The notes under the pieces: generated by a model | Told to the model about the DNA's origin: nothing | Database searches by the model: none | What the model saw: the letters and a program-made list of their open reading frames with translations, nothing else | Assembly (NCBI RefSeq): GCF_003752465.1 | Contig: NZ_RKHJ01000001.1 | Span: 2,356,001 to 2,420,000, forward strand | Direction of reading: 5' to 3' | Length of the DNA stretch: 64,000 bases | DNA from: Agrococcus jenensis | GTDB lineage: Bacteria > Actinomycetota > Actinomycetes > Actinomycetales > Microbacteriaceae | Shown: piece by piece, positions 24,441-32,016 of the stretch | Position numbering within the stretch: position 1 is the first letter of the stretch | Layout: each line of letters opens with the position of its first letter | Position numbers and translations under genes: made by a program

Positions 24441-25108
24441 GCGCGGGCCTCTCTGATCGCGGCCGCGAGGTCCGCCGGGGTGCGCCCGGCGAGGGTGGGC
24501 CAGTGGATGACGCCGGGCACGCGCGAGACGTCGACGGCGTGCGGCACGCCGATCGTGGTGATGCCCGCGGCGAGCGCGCTCGCGACGCCGGTGAACGAGT
24601 CCTCGATCGCGACCGCATCCGCCGGGTCGACGCCCAGCAGCGACGCGCCGCGCAGGTAGGGCTCGGGGTGCGGCTTGCCGCGCTCGCACTCGTCGCCCGC
24701 GACGGTCGCGTCGAAGGGCGCGGTCCCGAGCGCCGCGGCGAAGGCGGCCTCGATGCGGTCGACGAGCGCGCGGGTCGACATCGTCACGAGCGCGACGGGC
24801 ACGCCCTGCTCGCGCAGCTGGCGCAGCAGCTCGAGCGCGCCGGGCCGGGCGGGCAGGGTGTCGCCGAGGTCGGCGATCACCTCGCCGACGAGGCGCTCGA
24901 CGATGGCGTCGGCCTCGAGCGGCACGCCCCGGGCGATGAACGCGCGGGCGCCGTCCCAGAGGTCGATGCCGACGAGCGACTCCGCGTCGTCGGCGGTCCA
25001 GGGGATGTCGAACTCGGCGGCGAGGCGAGCCTCAGCGGCCATCCACGACGGCTCCGAGTCGATGAGGGTGCCGTCCATGTCGAACAGCACGGCGGCAGGC
25101 AAGATCAC
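24437..25108 (-). CDS. HAD family hydrolase (beta-phosphoglucomutase-like)
   Basis: This 223-residue HAD phosphatase has nucleophile and acid aspartates in FDMDGTLIDSE (Asp 9 and Asp 11), the threonine motif VTMSTRA, the Lys in ERGKPHPEPYLRGASLLG and the metal site IEDSFTGVASALAAG. The helical cap after motif I (residues 20-75) places it with the beta-phosphoglucomutase/CbbY group. The substrate is unknown. GTG 25108 is 6 nt from TAGGCT (25115-25120), giving a leaderless start for the HAD-trmI-FKBP-pafBC transcript. Confidence 0.88.
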   Translation of the reverse strand: MILPAAVLFDMDGTLIDSEPSWMAAEARLAAEFDIPWTADDAESLVGIDLWDGARAFIARGVPLEADAIVERLVGEVIADLGDTLPARPGALELLRQLREQGVPVALVTMSTRALVDRIEAAFAAALGTAPFDATVAGDECERGKPHPEPYLRGASLLGVDPADAVAIEDSFTGVASALAAGITTIGVPHAVDVSRVPGVIHWPTLAGRTPADLAAAIREARA

Positions 25109-25114
25109 CGAGCC

Positions 25115-25184
25115 AGCCTAGTCGCGCGGGGTCGGCGGCTCTGACGGGCCGTCGCTCCGGGGCTCCACCGGGCGAGCGTAGACT
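25115..25184. promoter_or_regulatory. Divergent promoters of the HAD and PAC2 genes
   Basis: TAGGCT on the minus strand (25115-25120) precedes the HAD gene by 6 nt. TAGACT on the plus strand (25179-25184) serves the PAC2 gene, which has a leader with GGAGGAGG at 25198-25205. Confidence 0.5.
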
Positions 25185-25213
25185 CGGCGCTTGACGTGGA
25201 GGAGGTGCCAGGC

Positions 25214-26152
25214 GTGGCACGAGGACCGATCGAGGGCCGCATCATGGTGGTCGCGTTCGAGGGCTGGACGGATGCCGGCGATGCGGCGAGCGGCGCGGTG
25301 CGCCGGCTCATCGAGGCGTGCGAGCTCGAGGCGTTCGACGAGATCGAGCCGGACGAGTTCGTCGACTTCGCGATGCACCGGCCGGTGGTGCGCACGCTCG
25401 AGGACGGCACCCGCGCGCTGCAGTGGCCGTCGACGATCGCCTACGCGCCGACCAAGCCGTCGAGCCGCGAGGCGCTCGCCGAGGACGCGGGGCTCGACGT
25501 CTCGAGCGGCAACGAGGGCGAGATCTTCGCGCTCGTCGGTGCGGAGCCGAGCCGCAACTGGACCGCGTACGCGGCGGAGTTCCTCGAGATCGTGCGCGGG
25601 TGCGAGGTCGACGCGATCGTCTTCGTCGGCGCGATGCTCGCCGACGTGCCGCACACGCGGCCCATCTCGACGTCGATCACGAGCGACAGCCGCGAGCTGC
25701 AGGCGCGCCTCGGGGTGCTGCAGAGCGAGTACGAGGGGCCGACGGGCATCATGACGGTGCTGTCGCTCGCGGCGCAGGAGGCGGGCGTCCGCACCGCGTC
25801 GCTGTGGGCATCCGTGCCGCACTACGTGCACAACGCACCCGCGCCGAAGGCCGTCATCGCGCTCGTCGACCAGCTGTCCGAGATGGTCGACGTCACGATC
25901 CCGCTCGGCGACCTCGTCGAGCAGTCTGGTGAGTGGGAGCGCGGCATCGACGAGCTCACCGAGCGCGACGACGACATGCGCGCCTACATCGGCAAGCTCG
26001 AGGAGCAGCGCGACGCGGTCGAGAGCCCGGAGGCGTCGGGCGAGGCGATCGCGCACGAGTTCGAGCGCTTCCTGCGGGACGAGAGCAAGAAGCCGACGGA
26101 CGGACCCGCAGCGGCCGACGACGACGACGCCCCGCCGGCGCCGCCCGTCTGA
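25214..26152 (+). CDS. PAC2 family protein
   Basis: This 312-residue protein belongs to the PAC2 superfamily, which includes eukaryotic proteasome assembly chaperones and many actinobacterial proteins of unknown role (Rv2125 type). Recognisable segments are MVVAFEGWTDAGDAAS, NWTAYAAEFLE, VFVGAMLADVPHTRP, GIMTVLSLAAQEAGV, SLWASVPHYVHNAPAPKA and a helical C-terminus with an acidic tail. GTG 25214 is chosen because GGAGGAGG lies 8 nt upstream; the GTG at 25196 would contain that site. No proteasome genes are nearby. Confidence 0.85.
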   Translation: MARGPIEGRIMVVAFEGWTDAGDAASGAVRRLIEACELEAFDEIEPDEFVDFAMHRPVVRTLEDGTRALQWPSTIAYAPTKPSSREALAEDAGLDVSSGNEGEIFALVGAEPSRNWTAYAAEFLEIVRGCEVDAIVFVGAMLADVPHTRPISTSITSDSRELQARLGVLQSEYEGPTGIMTVLSLAAQEAGVRTASLWASVPHYVHNAPAPKAVIALVDQLSEMVDVTIPLGDLVEQSGEWERGIDELTERDDDMRAYIGKLEEQRDAVESPEASGEAIAHEFERFLRDESKKPTDGPAAADDDDAPPAPPV

Positions 26153-26157
26153 CCCTC

Positions 26158-26292
26158 CGGCGAGCTCACCGCCGACAGGTGGGGCTGCCCGCGCCAGGTG
26201 GGCCTGCCCGCGACAGGTGGGCCTGCGTAGCCACCCGTCGCGGGCAAGCCCGTCCCTCGCTGGCCGAGCCACCCCTAGCGGCCAAGCCCACC
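26158..26292. repeat. Inverted array of 19-20-bp units between PAC2 and mshC
   Basis: Three plus-strand units of the form CAGGTGGGCCTGCCCGCG (from about 26174) are followed by three inverted ones (CGGGCAAGCCCGTCCCTC, GGCCGAGCCACCCCTAG and GGCCAAGCCCACCCCTCG). The layout is the same as at 14.0 kb with another sequence. No gene is supported in 26153-26437. Confidence 0.75.
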
Positions 26293-26312
26293 CCTCGGCG
26301 AGGTCGCGACGT

Positions 26313-26436
26313 CGATTGGTCACTTGTGGCTGCCCTCGAGCGCTGTAGCCGACCGCACGTGACCACTCGGCGCCCGCTCCGGGCGGGAGCGACCACTCGG
26401 CGCCCGTTCGGGGCGGGAACGACCGATCGGGGCCGG
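26313..26436. repeat. Units with the GAGTGGTCAC / GTGACCACTC core near mshC
   Basis: GATTGGTCACTT at 26313 faces GTGACCACTCGG and GCGACCACTCGG about 30 bp apart, with a diverged third copy (ACGACCGATCGG). The core is the one in the 14.0-kb array. Between copies lie hairpins CGCCCG-CTC-CGGGCG. Confidence 0.6.
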
Positions 26437-26437
26437 G

Positions 26438-27721
26438 TCAGCGCGGCTCGACGGTCCGCAGGTCGATGCCCAGCAGCGCGTCGATCGCGGCGAGGCTGCC
26501 CTCGTCGGCGGGCGCGCGCAGGATGAACGCATCCACCGCCTGCAGCGCCGCCGGCGTGTGCAGGTCGTCGGCGAGCGTCACGCGCAGCCAGGGCACGATC
26601 GACTCCGCGAGCGACGGGTCGTCGTCGGGCATCGTCGACCACGCGAGCCAGCGGTCGAGCCGCTGCTCCGCTGCCTCGAGCATCTCCGGGAACCACTCCC
26701 AGTCCTCGCGCCAGTGGTGGTCGAGCAGGGCGAGCCGCACCGCCGCGGGCCGTGCGCCCTCCTGCAGCAGCCGCGAGACGAGCACGAGGTTGCCGAGCGA
26801 CTTCGACATCTTCTCGCCTTCGAACGCGACGAGCCCGGCGTTGAGCCGCACGTCGCTGAACATCGGCGCGCCCAGCGCGAGCGCGTGGTGCCCCTGCATC
26901 TCCTGGTGCGGGAAGCGCAGGTCACGGCCGCCTGCGGCCACCGTGAACGGCGCGCCGAGCTCCTCCATCGCGATCGCCGTGCACTCGACGTGCCAGCCGG
27001 GCCGGCCGCGGCCGACGGGCGAGTCCCATGCGGGCTCCCCCGGGCGCTCGGCGCGCCACAGCAGCGGGTCGAGCGGCGAGCGCTTGCCGGGGCGGTCGGG
27101 GTCGCCGCCGAACTCGCGCGTGAGCTCGAGCATCTCGTCGGCGCCCGTGCGGCTGCCCGTGCCCATCGGGAACTGGCGCCGCTTCGCCGAGTCGAAGAGC
27201 ACGTCGACGCCGTCCGCGTCGACGGCGCCCTCGGCGGGCAGTGTGTAGGCGTCGCCGGTGTCGAGCATCCGCTGCACCGCCTCGGCGATGGGCTGGATGC
27301 GCTCGGTCACCGCGACCCAGGAGTCGGGCGGCAGGATGCGCAGCGCCTCCATGTCGCCGCGGAACAGCTGCTGCTGCCGATCGGCGAGCTCGCGCCAGTC
27401 CACGCCGTCGCGCGCGGCGCGCTCGAGCAGCGGGTCGTCGACGTCGGTCGAGTTCATCGCCGTGCGCACCTCGATCCCGGCGTCGAGCCACACGCGCGTG
27501 AGCGTGTCGAACGCGAGGTAGGTGAACGCGTGCCCCAGGTGGGTCGCGTCGTAGGGCGTGATGCCGCACGTGTACATGGATGCGGTCGGCCGGTCGTCCG
27601 GACCGCCGGCGGGGATGACGGCGCGGCCGTCGCGCCGCACGTCGTGGACGCTCGGCCGCTCCCCCGTGCCGTGCCCGAGCGCGTCGAGCGACGGCACCTC
27701 GGCGCGCTGCCAGGACCTCAC
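26438..27721 (-). CDS. mshC: Cysteine--1-D-myo-inosityl 2-amino-2-deoxy-alpha-D-glucopyranoside ligase
   Basis: MshC joins cysteine to GlcN-inositol, the third step of mycothiol synthesis, and resembles cysteinyl-tRNA synthetase. The 427-residue protein shows the N-terminal TASMYTCGITPYDATHLGHA with the zinc Cys and HIGH-like THLGHAF, NSTDVDDP, GRPGWHVECTAI and the KMSKS-like GEKMSKSLGN. It lacks the tRNA-binding C-terminus of CysRS, as expected. GTG 27721 follows GGGGGCAGG. It is downstream of uppP and an M20 peptidase on the same strand. This is the strongest marker that the organism uses mycothiol. Confidence 0.93.
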   Translation of the reverse strand: MRSWQRAEVPSLDALGHGTGERPSVHDVRRDGRAVIPAGGPDDRPTASMYTCGITPYDATHLGHAFTYLAFDTLTRVWLDAGIEVRTAMNSTDVDDPLLERAARDGVDWRELADRQQQLFRGDMEALRILPPDSWVAVTERIQPIAEAVQRMLDTGDAYTLPAEGAVDADGVDVLFDSAKRRQFPMGTGSRTGADEMLELTREFGGDPDRPGKRSPLDPLLWRAERPGEPAWDSPVGRGRPGWHVECTAIAMEELGAPFTVAAGGRDLRFPHQEMQGHHALALGAPMFSDVRLNAGLVAFEGEKMSKSLGNLVLVSRLLQEGARPAAVRLALLDHHWREDWEWFPEMLEAAEQRLDRWLAWSTMPDDDPSLAESIVPWLRVTLADDLHTPAALQAVDAFILRAPADEGSLAAIDALLGIDLRTVEPR

Positions 27722-27734
27722 TGCCTGCCCCCGA

Positions 27735-28568
27735 TCACTGGGCGTCGATCCAGCCGGCGCTCAGCGCGACCAGCAGCACCGCGCCGAGCGCGATGCGGTA
27801 GATGACGAACGGCAGGAAGCTGCCGCGCGAGATGAAGGCCATGAGCCACTTGATGACGGCGATGCCCACGAGGAACGCGACGATCGTGGCGACGATCGTC
27901 GGACCCCAGCCGAGGCCGACCGACGACGGCTCGGTGATCGCCTGCGCCGTCTCGTACAGGCCGGCGCCGAAGACGGCGGGCACGGCGAGGAAGAACGCGT
28001 ACTTCGCGGCCGCGGGGCGCTCGTAGCCGAGCGCGCGGCCCATGCTCGTCGTCGCGCCGGAGCGGGAGACGCCGGGCACGAGCGCGAGCACCTGGGCGAG
28101 CCCGATGAGCAGTCCGTCGCGGTAGGTCGTCGTCTCGAGCGTCTTCACGCGCTTGCCGAGCATGTCGCACAGGCCGAGGATGATGCCGAAGACGATCAGC
28201 ACCGTGGCGGTGATCCACAGGCTCCGCCACTGGTCGCGGATGAGGTCCTGGAAGAGCACGCCCGCGAGCACGATCGGGATCGTGCCGATGATGACGAGCC
28301 AGCCCATCTTCACGTCCGGGTCGTCCTTCGCGACCCGCCCGCGCAGCGAGCCGAACCACTTCGCGATGATGCGCGAGATGTCGCGCCAGAAGAACACGAC
28401 GACCGCGATCTCGGTGCCGATCTGCGTGATCGCGGTGAACGTCGCGCCCGGGTCCTCCGCCCCGGGCAGCAGCTCACCGGCGATGCGCAGGTGCGCGCTC
28501 GACGAGATGGGCAGGAACTCGGTGGCGCCCTGGAGCACTCCGAGCAGAATCGCGATCAGCCAGTCCAT
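27735..28568 (-). CDS. uppP: Undecaprenyl-diphosphatase (BacA family)
   Basis: This 277-residue polytopic membrane enzyme recycles undecaprenyl diphosphate, the lipid carrier for peptidoglycan and wall polymers. Both active-site signatures are present: QGATEFLPISSSAHL near residues 14-28, and PGVSRSGATTSMGRALG in the middle. Eight or so hydrophobic segments fill the rest. ATG 28568 has a weak AGGGA site. It sits 13 nt before mshC, the gene order known from actinobacteria. Confidence 0.95.
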   Translation of the reverse strand: MDWLIAILLGVLQGATEFLPISSSAHLRIAGELLPGAEDPGATFTAITQIGTEIAVVVFFWRDISRIIAKWFGSLRGRVAKDDPDVKMGWLVIIGTIPIVLAGVLFQDLIRDQWRSLWITATVLIVFGIILGLCDMLGKRVKTLETTTYRDGLLIGLAQVLALVPGVSRSGATTSMGRALGYERPAAAKYAFFLAVPAVFGAGLYETAQAITEPSSVGLGWGPTIVATIVAFLVGIAVIKWLMAFISRGSFLPFVIYRIALGAVLLVALSAGWIDAQ

Positions 28569-28602
28569 GGTCCCTAGGTCAGTCGTTCGGTCGGTCGGAG
28601 GC

Positions 28603-29895
28603 TCAGTACGTCAGCAGCAGGTCTTCGAGCACGTCGGTGCCGAAGTCGAGCGCGGTGAGCGGCACGCGCTCGTCGACGCCGTGGAACATCGCGGCGAAGT
28701 CGAGCTCGGGCGTCAGCTTGAGGGGGGCGAAGCCGTAGCCGGCGATGCCGAGCTCCGAGAGCGACTTGTTGTCGGTGCCGCCGGAGAGCATGTACGGCAG
28801 CACCCGCGCCTCGGGGTCGTGCCGGGTGAGTGCGGCCGCCATCGCCTCGACGAGCTCGCCGCTGTACGAGTGCTCGATGCCCACGTCGCCGTGCACGAGC
28901 TCGACCTCGATGTCGTCGCCGACGACCGCCTTGATCGCGTCGATCGCCTCCGCCTCGCGGCCCGGCAGCGGCCGCACGTCGATCCGCGCCTCCGCGACCG
29001 AGGGGATGACGTTGTGCTTGTAGCCGGCCTCGAGCATCGTCGGGTTGGCGGTGTGCCGCAGGCTCGAGCGCAGGAAGCGCGAGATCGTCCCGGTGCGCTC
29101 GGCGACCGCATCCGGGTCGTCGTCCTCGACGCCGAGCAGCTCGGCGACGCCAGCGATGAGGGCGCGCGTCGTGTCGGTCAGCTCGACCGGGAACTCGTGC
29201 GCGCCGACGTCGGCGACTGCGCGCGCGAGCTTCGTGACGGCGTTGTCGCGCATGTGCTGCGAGCCGTGCGCGGCGGTGCCGCGGGCGCGGAGCAGGATCC
29301 ACTGGAGCGCCTTCTCGGCGGTCTGCAGCAGGTAGGCGCGGGTGCCGGCGATCTCGACGGAGTACCCGCCGACCTCGCTGATCGCCTCGGTCGCACCCGC
29401 GAAGAGCTCCGGGTGCTCGCGCACGAGCCAGTGGGCGCCGTACTCGCCGCCGGCCTCCTCGTCGGCGAAGAACGCGATCACGAGGCCGCGGCGCGGGCGA
29501 CGGCCGGCGGCGAGGATGCGCTCGAGGGCCGCGAGGATCATCGCGTCCATCTGCTTCATGTCGACGGCGCCGCGGCCCCACAGGCAGCCGTCGCGGATCT
29601 CGCCCGCGAACGGGTCGACGCTCCACTCGGAGGCGTCCGCCGGCACGACGTCGAGGTGGCCGTGCACGACGAGCAGCGGCAGCGACGGATCGGTGCCGTC
29701 GATGCGGGCGATCACGCTCGCGCGGCCCGGCGCGGACTCGAGCGTCTGGCTCTCGACACCCATCGACGCGAGCACCTCGGCCACGTACGCGGCGGCGTCG
29801 GCCTCGCCCGAGGAGCGACCGCCGCCCCAGTTCTGGGTGTCGAACCGGATGAGGTCCCTGGCGAGCTGGGCGGTGCGGGAGAGGCCGTCGGTCAC
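28603..29895 (-). CDS. M20 family metallopeptidase
   Basis: This 430-residue zinc peptidase has VHGHLDVVPAD, WGRGAVDMKQMDAMIL and ADEEAGGEYGA supplying metal ligands and the catalytic Glu, followed by the lid domain (RGTAAHGSQH) and late motifs GGTDNKSLS and FHGVDERV with the final His. It is not closely alike to the M20 gene at 962 outside these motifs. The substrate is unknown, perhaps peptides or acylated amino acids. GTG 29895 is 6 nt from TACCCT (29902-29907, minus). It leads the M20-uppP-mshC group. Confidence 0.9.
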   Translation of the reverse strand: MTDGLSRTAQLARDLIRFDTQNWGGGRSSGEADAAAYVAEVLASMGVESQTLESAPGRASVIARIDGTDPSLPLLVVHGHLDVVPADASEWSVDPFAGEIRDGCLWGRGAVDMKQMDAMILAALERILAAGRRPRRGLVIAFFADEEAGGEYGAHWLVREHPELFAGATEAISEVGGYSVEIAGTRAYLLQTAEKALQWILLRARGTAAHGSQHMRDNAVTKLARAVADVGAHEFPVELTDTTRALIAGVAELLGVEDDDPDAVAERTGTISRFLRSSLRHTANPTMLEAGYKHNVIPSVAEARIDVRPLPGREAEAIDAIKAVVGDDIEVELVHGDVGIEHSYSGELVEAMAAALTRHDPEARVLPYMLSGGTDNKSLSELGIAGYGFAPLKLTPELDFAAMFHGVDERVPLTALDFGTDVLEDLLLTY

Positions 29896-29901
29896 TCGTC
29901 C

Positions 29902-29964
29902 AGGGTAGCCGCCCGGATGGTGCCGCCCGGGTGGTCGTCGGGCCCTCGAGCGCCGTGCTAGAGT
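29902..29964. promoter_or_regulatory. Divergent promoters of the M20 and tRNA-Leu genes
   Basis: TACCCT (29902-29907, minus) serves the M20 gene. TAGAGT (29959-29964, plus) would start the tRNA transcript about 77 nt before the mature 5' end. Confidence 0.35.
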
Positions 29965-30047
29965 CGTCTCTCGGTCGTGCAGTACAGCGATGGACTGCCG
30001 ATCGACACCTGGTGAAGACATGCGTGGAGACGCGCATCCGACACCAT

Positions 30048-30133
30048 GCGCGGGTGGCGGAAATGGCAGACGCGCTAGCTTGAGGTGCTAGTGCCCGTAT
30101 TAGGGCGTGGGGGTTCAAGTCCCCCCTCGCGCA
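30048..30133 (+). tRNA. leuT: tRNA-Leu (anticodon GAG)
   Basis: The 86-nt cloverleaf was folded by hand. Acceptor GCGCGGG (30048-30054) pairs with CTCGCGC (30126-30132) with one G-U. The anticodon stem CTAGC/GCTAG encloses TTGAGGT, anticodon GAG at 30082-30084. A long variable arm typical of tRNA-Leu and a T-arm GGGGG-TTCAAGT-CCCCC follow. The CCA end is not encoded. It reads CUC and CUU codons. The gene symbol is generic. Confidence 0.97.
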
Positions 30134-30138
30134 CAGAG

Positions 30139-30168
30139 AGAGGCCCGGAGCAGATGCTCCGGGCCTCT
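30139..30168 (+). terminator. Intrinsic terminator of tRNA-Leu
   Basis: AGAGGCCCGGAG (30139-30150) pairs with CTCCGGGCCTCT (30157-30168) around a 6-nt loop, followed by TTCC. It starts 6 nt after the tRNA. Confidence 0.85.
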
Positions 30169-30229
30169 TCCCGTTCCGGGAGGCGGCTGTGCGGCAGACC
30201 GCTCCCTGCCGATGCCCGGCCGACGCGGC

Positions 30230-30235
30230 TACGCT
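30230..30235 (+). promoter_or_regulatory. -10 box TACGCT, leaderless start of the PspC gene
   Basis: TACGCT ends 6 nt before ATG 30242 and no ribosome site is present. Confidence 0.5.
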
Positions 30236-30241
30236 CGCGCC

Positions 30242-30484
30242 ATGGCCTCCGTCTTCGACACCATCCGCTCCGCCGGCTTCCGCCGCGGCCCGCAGCGACT
30301 GCTCGCCGGCATCTGCGGCGGCATCGCCGCCAAGCTGCGCATCAACGTCTGGATCGTGCGCGTCCTGATGCTGCTGCTCTTCGCCCTGCCCGTCGTCGGG
30401 TGGGGCCTCTACCTCGTCATCTGGGTGGTCACGCCCAACGAGTCAGGCTCGATCCCGCTCGAGCGGTGGCTCGGCCGCCGCTGA
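30242..30484 (+). CDS. PspC domain-containing small membrane protein
   Basis: This 80-residue single PspC domain has the family signature RLLAGICGGIAAKLRINVWIVRVLMLLLFALP, then GWGLYLVIWVVTPNE, giving two adjacent membrane segments. PspC proteins sense or report envelope stress; short free-standing ones are common in actinobacteria and their role is unsettled. The ATG at 30242 follows a TACGCT box. It converges on the APH-like gene across 15 nt. Confidence 0.9.
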   Translation: MASVFDTIRSAGFRRGPQRLLAGICGGIAAKLRINVWIVRVLMLLLFALPVVGWGLYLVIWVVTPNESGSIPLERWLGRR

Positions 30485-30499
30485 CGGGCTGACGCTCGC

Positions 30500-31402
30500 T
30501 CACCGCTCGTCGAGCAGCCGCTCGAGCACGCGGCGTGCGAGCGCGACCTGCGCCGGCCATCGGCTGTCGAGCATGATGAGGGCCTTCCAGATGGCCCAGC
30601 CGCGCCCGCGCGCCCACGTCGCGTCGTCGACCTCGAGCTCGCGGCGGTAGACGCCGCGCGCGGCGCCGTGCAGGTGGGTCCAGACGATCACGGTGTCGCA
30701 CGCGGTGTCGCCGACCCCCGAGCAGCCGAAGTCGATGACGGCCGACAGCTCGCCGTCGCGCACGAGCAGGTTGTGCGTCGAGACGTCGCCGTGGAACCAG
30801 GTGGTGGGCCCGGTGTGGGGCGCGGCCAGCGCGTCACGCCAGATGCCGGCCGCGCCGTCCCGCTCGCTGCCCTCGACGCGGAGCAGCAGGTCGCGCATCT
30901 CGTCGTCCCAGTGCTCGAGCGGGCCGCCGCGGAAGGCGCTGTGCGGACCGGGGGCCGGCGCGCCGGCGGTGTCGGCACCGCGCAGCGCGACCAGGAAGCG
31001 CGCGAGGTCGGCGGCGAAGCGCTCGGGGTCGTCGATCGCCGCGCTCCACGCCGGCTCGCCCTCGAGCCACCCGTAGACCGACCACGGGGCGGAGAAGCGC
31101 GCTGAGGCTCGTCCGGCGCCCACGACGGTGGGGATGGGCAGCGGCACCGTCGCCGCGAGCCGCGGCAGCCACGACTGCTCCTTCTCGACCTGCGGCACGT
31201 AGCCGGGGGCGCTCGGCAGCCGCACGCTGAGGGCGTCGCCCAGCCGGAACATCCGGTGGTCGTTGCCGCCCTCGTCGACGGGGCGGAGGGGCAGCGCGGC
31301 CCACGCGGGGAACTGCTCGCTGAGCAGCGCGCGCACGAGCGGGGCGTCTATCGTGGCGCCGTCGATCGTCGCGCCGTCGCTCCTCACGCCAGCGCTCGTC
31401 AC
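30500..31402 (-). CDS. Aminoglycoside phosphotransferase (APH) family protein
   Basis: This 300-residue small-molecule kinase of the APH/choline kinase fold has the catalytic loop WFHGDVSTHNLLV (HGD and Asn) and the metal Asp in AVIDFGCSGVGD. An N-terminal lobe carries the ATP-binding strands (NDHRMFRLGDALSVRLPS) and a Lys in VEKEQSW. No resistance substrate can be assigned, and most such genes phosphorylate unknown compounds. The start region repeats the codons for AT-I-D-G twice. GTG 31402 overlaps the RibD_C gene stop by four bases, forming a two-gene operon. Confidence 0.85.
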   Translation of the reverse strand: MTSAGVRSDGATIDGATIDAPLVRALLSEQFPAWAALPLRPVDEGGNDHRMFRLGDALSVRLPSAPGYVPQVEKEQSWLPRLAATVPLPIPTVVGAGRASARFSAPWSVYGWLEGEPAWSAAIDDPERFAADLARFLVALRGADTAGAPAPGPHSAFRGGPLEHWDDEMRDLLLRVEGSERDGAAGIWRDALAAPHTGPTTWFHGDVSTHNLLVRDGELSAVIDFGCSGVGDTACDTVIVWTHLHGAARGVYRRELEVDDATWARGRGWAIWKALIMLDSRWPAQVALARRVLERLLDER

Positions 31403-31944
31403 GCCAGCGCCACGCGGTGGTCGAGCAGGAGGCAGCCGCCCGGCGTCACCTCGCTGCGGATCGGGGTGAGGCGCATCGGCGGCAGGCCGTCGAGCAGCCG
31501 ACGCCCTGGGCCGACGATCGTCGGCGCGACGAGCAGTCGCAGCCGGTCGACGACGCCGGCGGCCAGGAGCGCCTGCGCGATCGAGATGCTCGCGTGCACG
31601 CCGATCTCTCCCCCGGGTCGGCTGCGCAGCTCGCGGATGCTGTCGACGAGGTCGCCGTCGATCGCCCGCGCGTTCGACCACGGCGGGTCGAGCGGCGTCG
31701 AGGTGGCGACGTGCTTCTCGACGGCGCCGATGAACGACGCGAACGGCTCCAGGTCGCTGCCCGGCCAGAACCGCACCCACTCGTCGTAGCTGCGTCGGCC
31801 GAGCACGACGGCGTCCTGCGTCGTGCACCACTCGGCGGCCGCGGCGTCCGCCTCGTCGCCCCATGGGTCGAAGAACTCCTCGGGCGCCTCGGCGACGCCG
31901 TCGAGCGACAGCAGGTGGCACACCACGACGTCTCTCCGGCTCAC
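31399..31944 (-). CDS. Dihydrofolate reductase family protein (RibD C-terminal domain)
   Basis: This 181-residue NADPH-binding RibD_C/DHFR-fold protein opens with VVCHLLSLDGVAEAPEEFF, followed by DAVVLGRRSYDEWVRFWPG, the strand GGEIGVHASISIAQALLAAGVVDRL and VAPTIVGPGRRLLDG. Such small 'deaminase/reductase' proteins are common in actinobacteria and their substrate is unknown. GTG 31944 is 6 nt from TAGCCT (31951-31956, minus), so the operon mRNA is probably leaderless. The APH-like kinase is its downstream partner. Confidence 0.85.
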   Translation of the reverse strand: MSRRDVVVCHLLSLDGVAEAPEEFFDPWGDEADAAAAEWCTTQDAVVLGRRSYDEWVRFWPGSDLEPFASFIGAVEKHVATSTPLDPPWSNARAIDGDLVDSIRELRSRPGGEIGVHASISIAQALLAAGVVDRLRLLVAPTIVGPGRRLLDGLPPMRLTPIRSEVTPGGCLLLDHRVALA

Positions 31945-31950
31945 ACGGCG

Positions 31951-31956
31951 AGGCTA
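31951..31956 (-). promoter_or_regulatory. -10 box TAGCCT, leaderless start of the RibD_C/APH operon
   Basis: The box is 6 nt upstream of GTG 31944 on the minus strand. Confidence 0.45.
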
Positions 31957-32016
31957 CGGCGCGCACGCCGCACGCGCACGACCGAGGCGCTCGGCGGATG
32001 CGCAGAGCGTTCGGCC

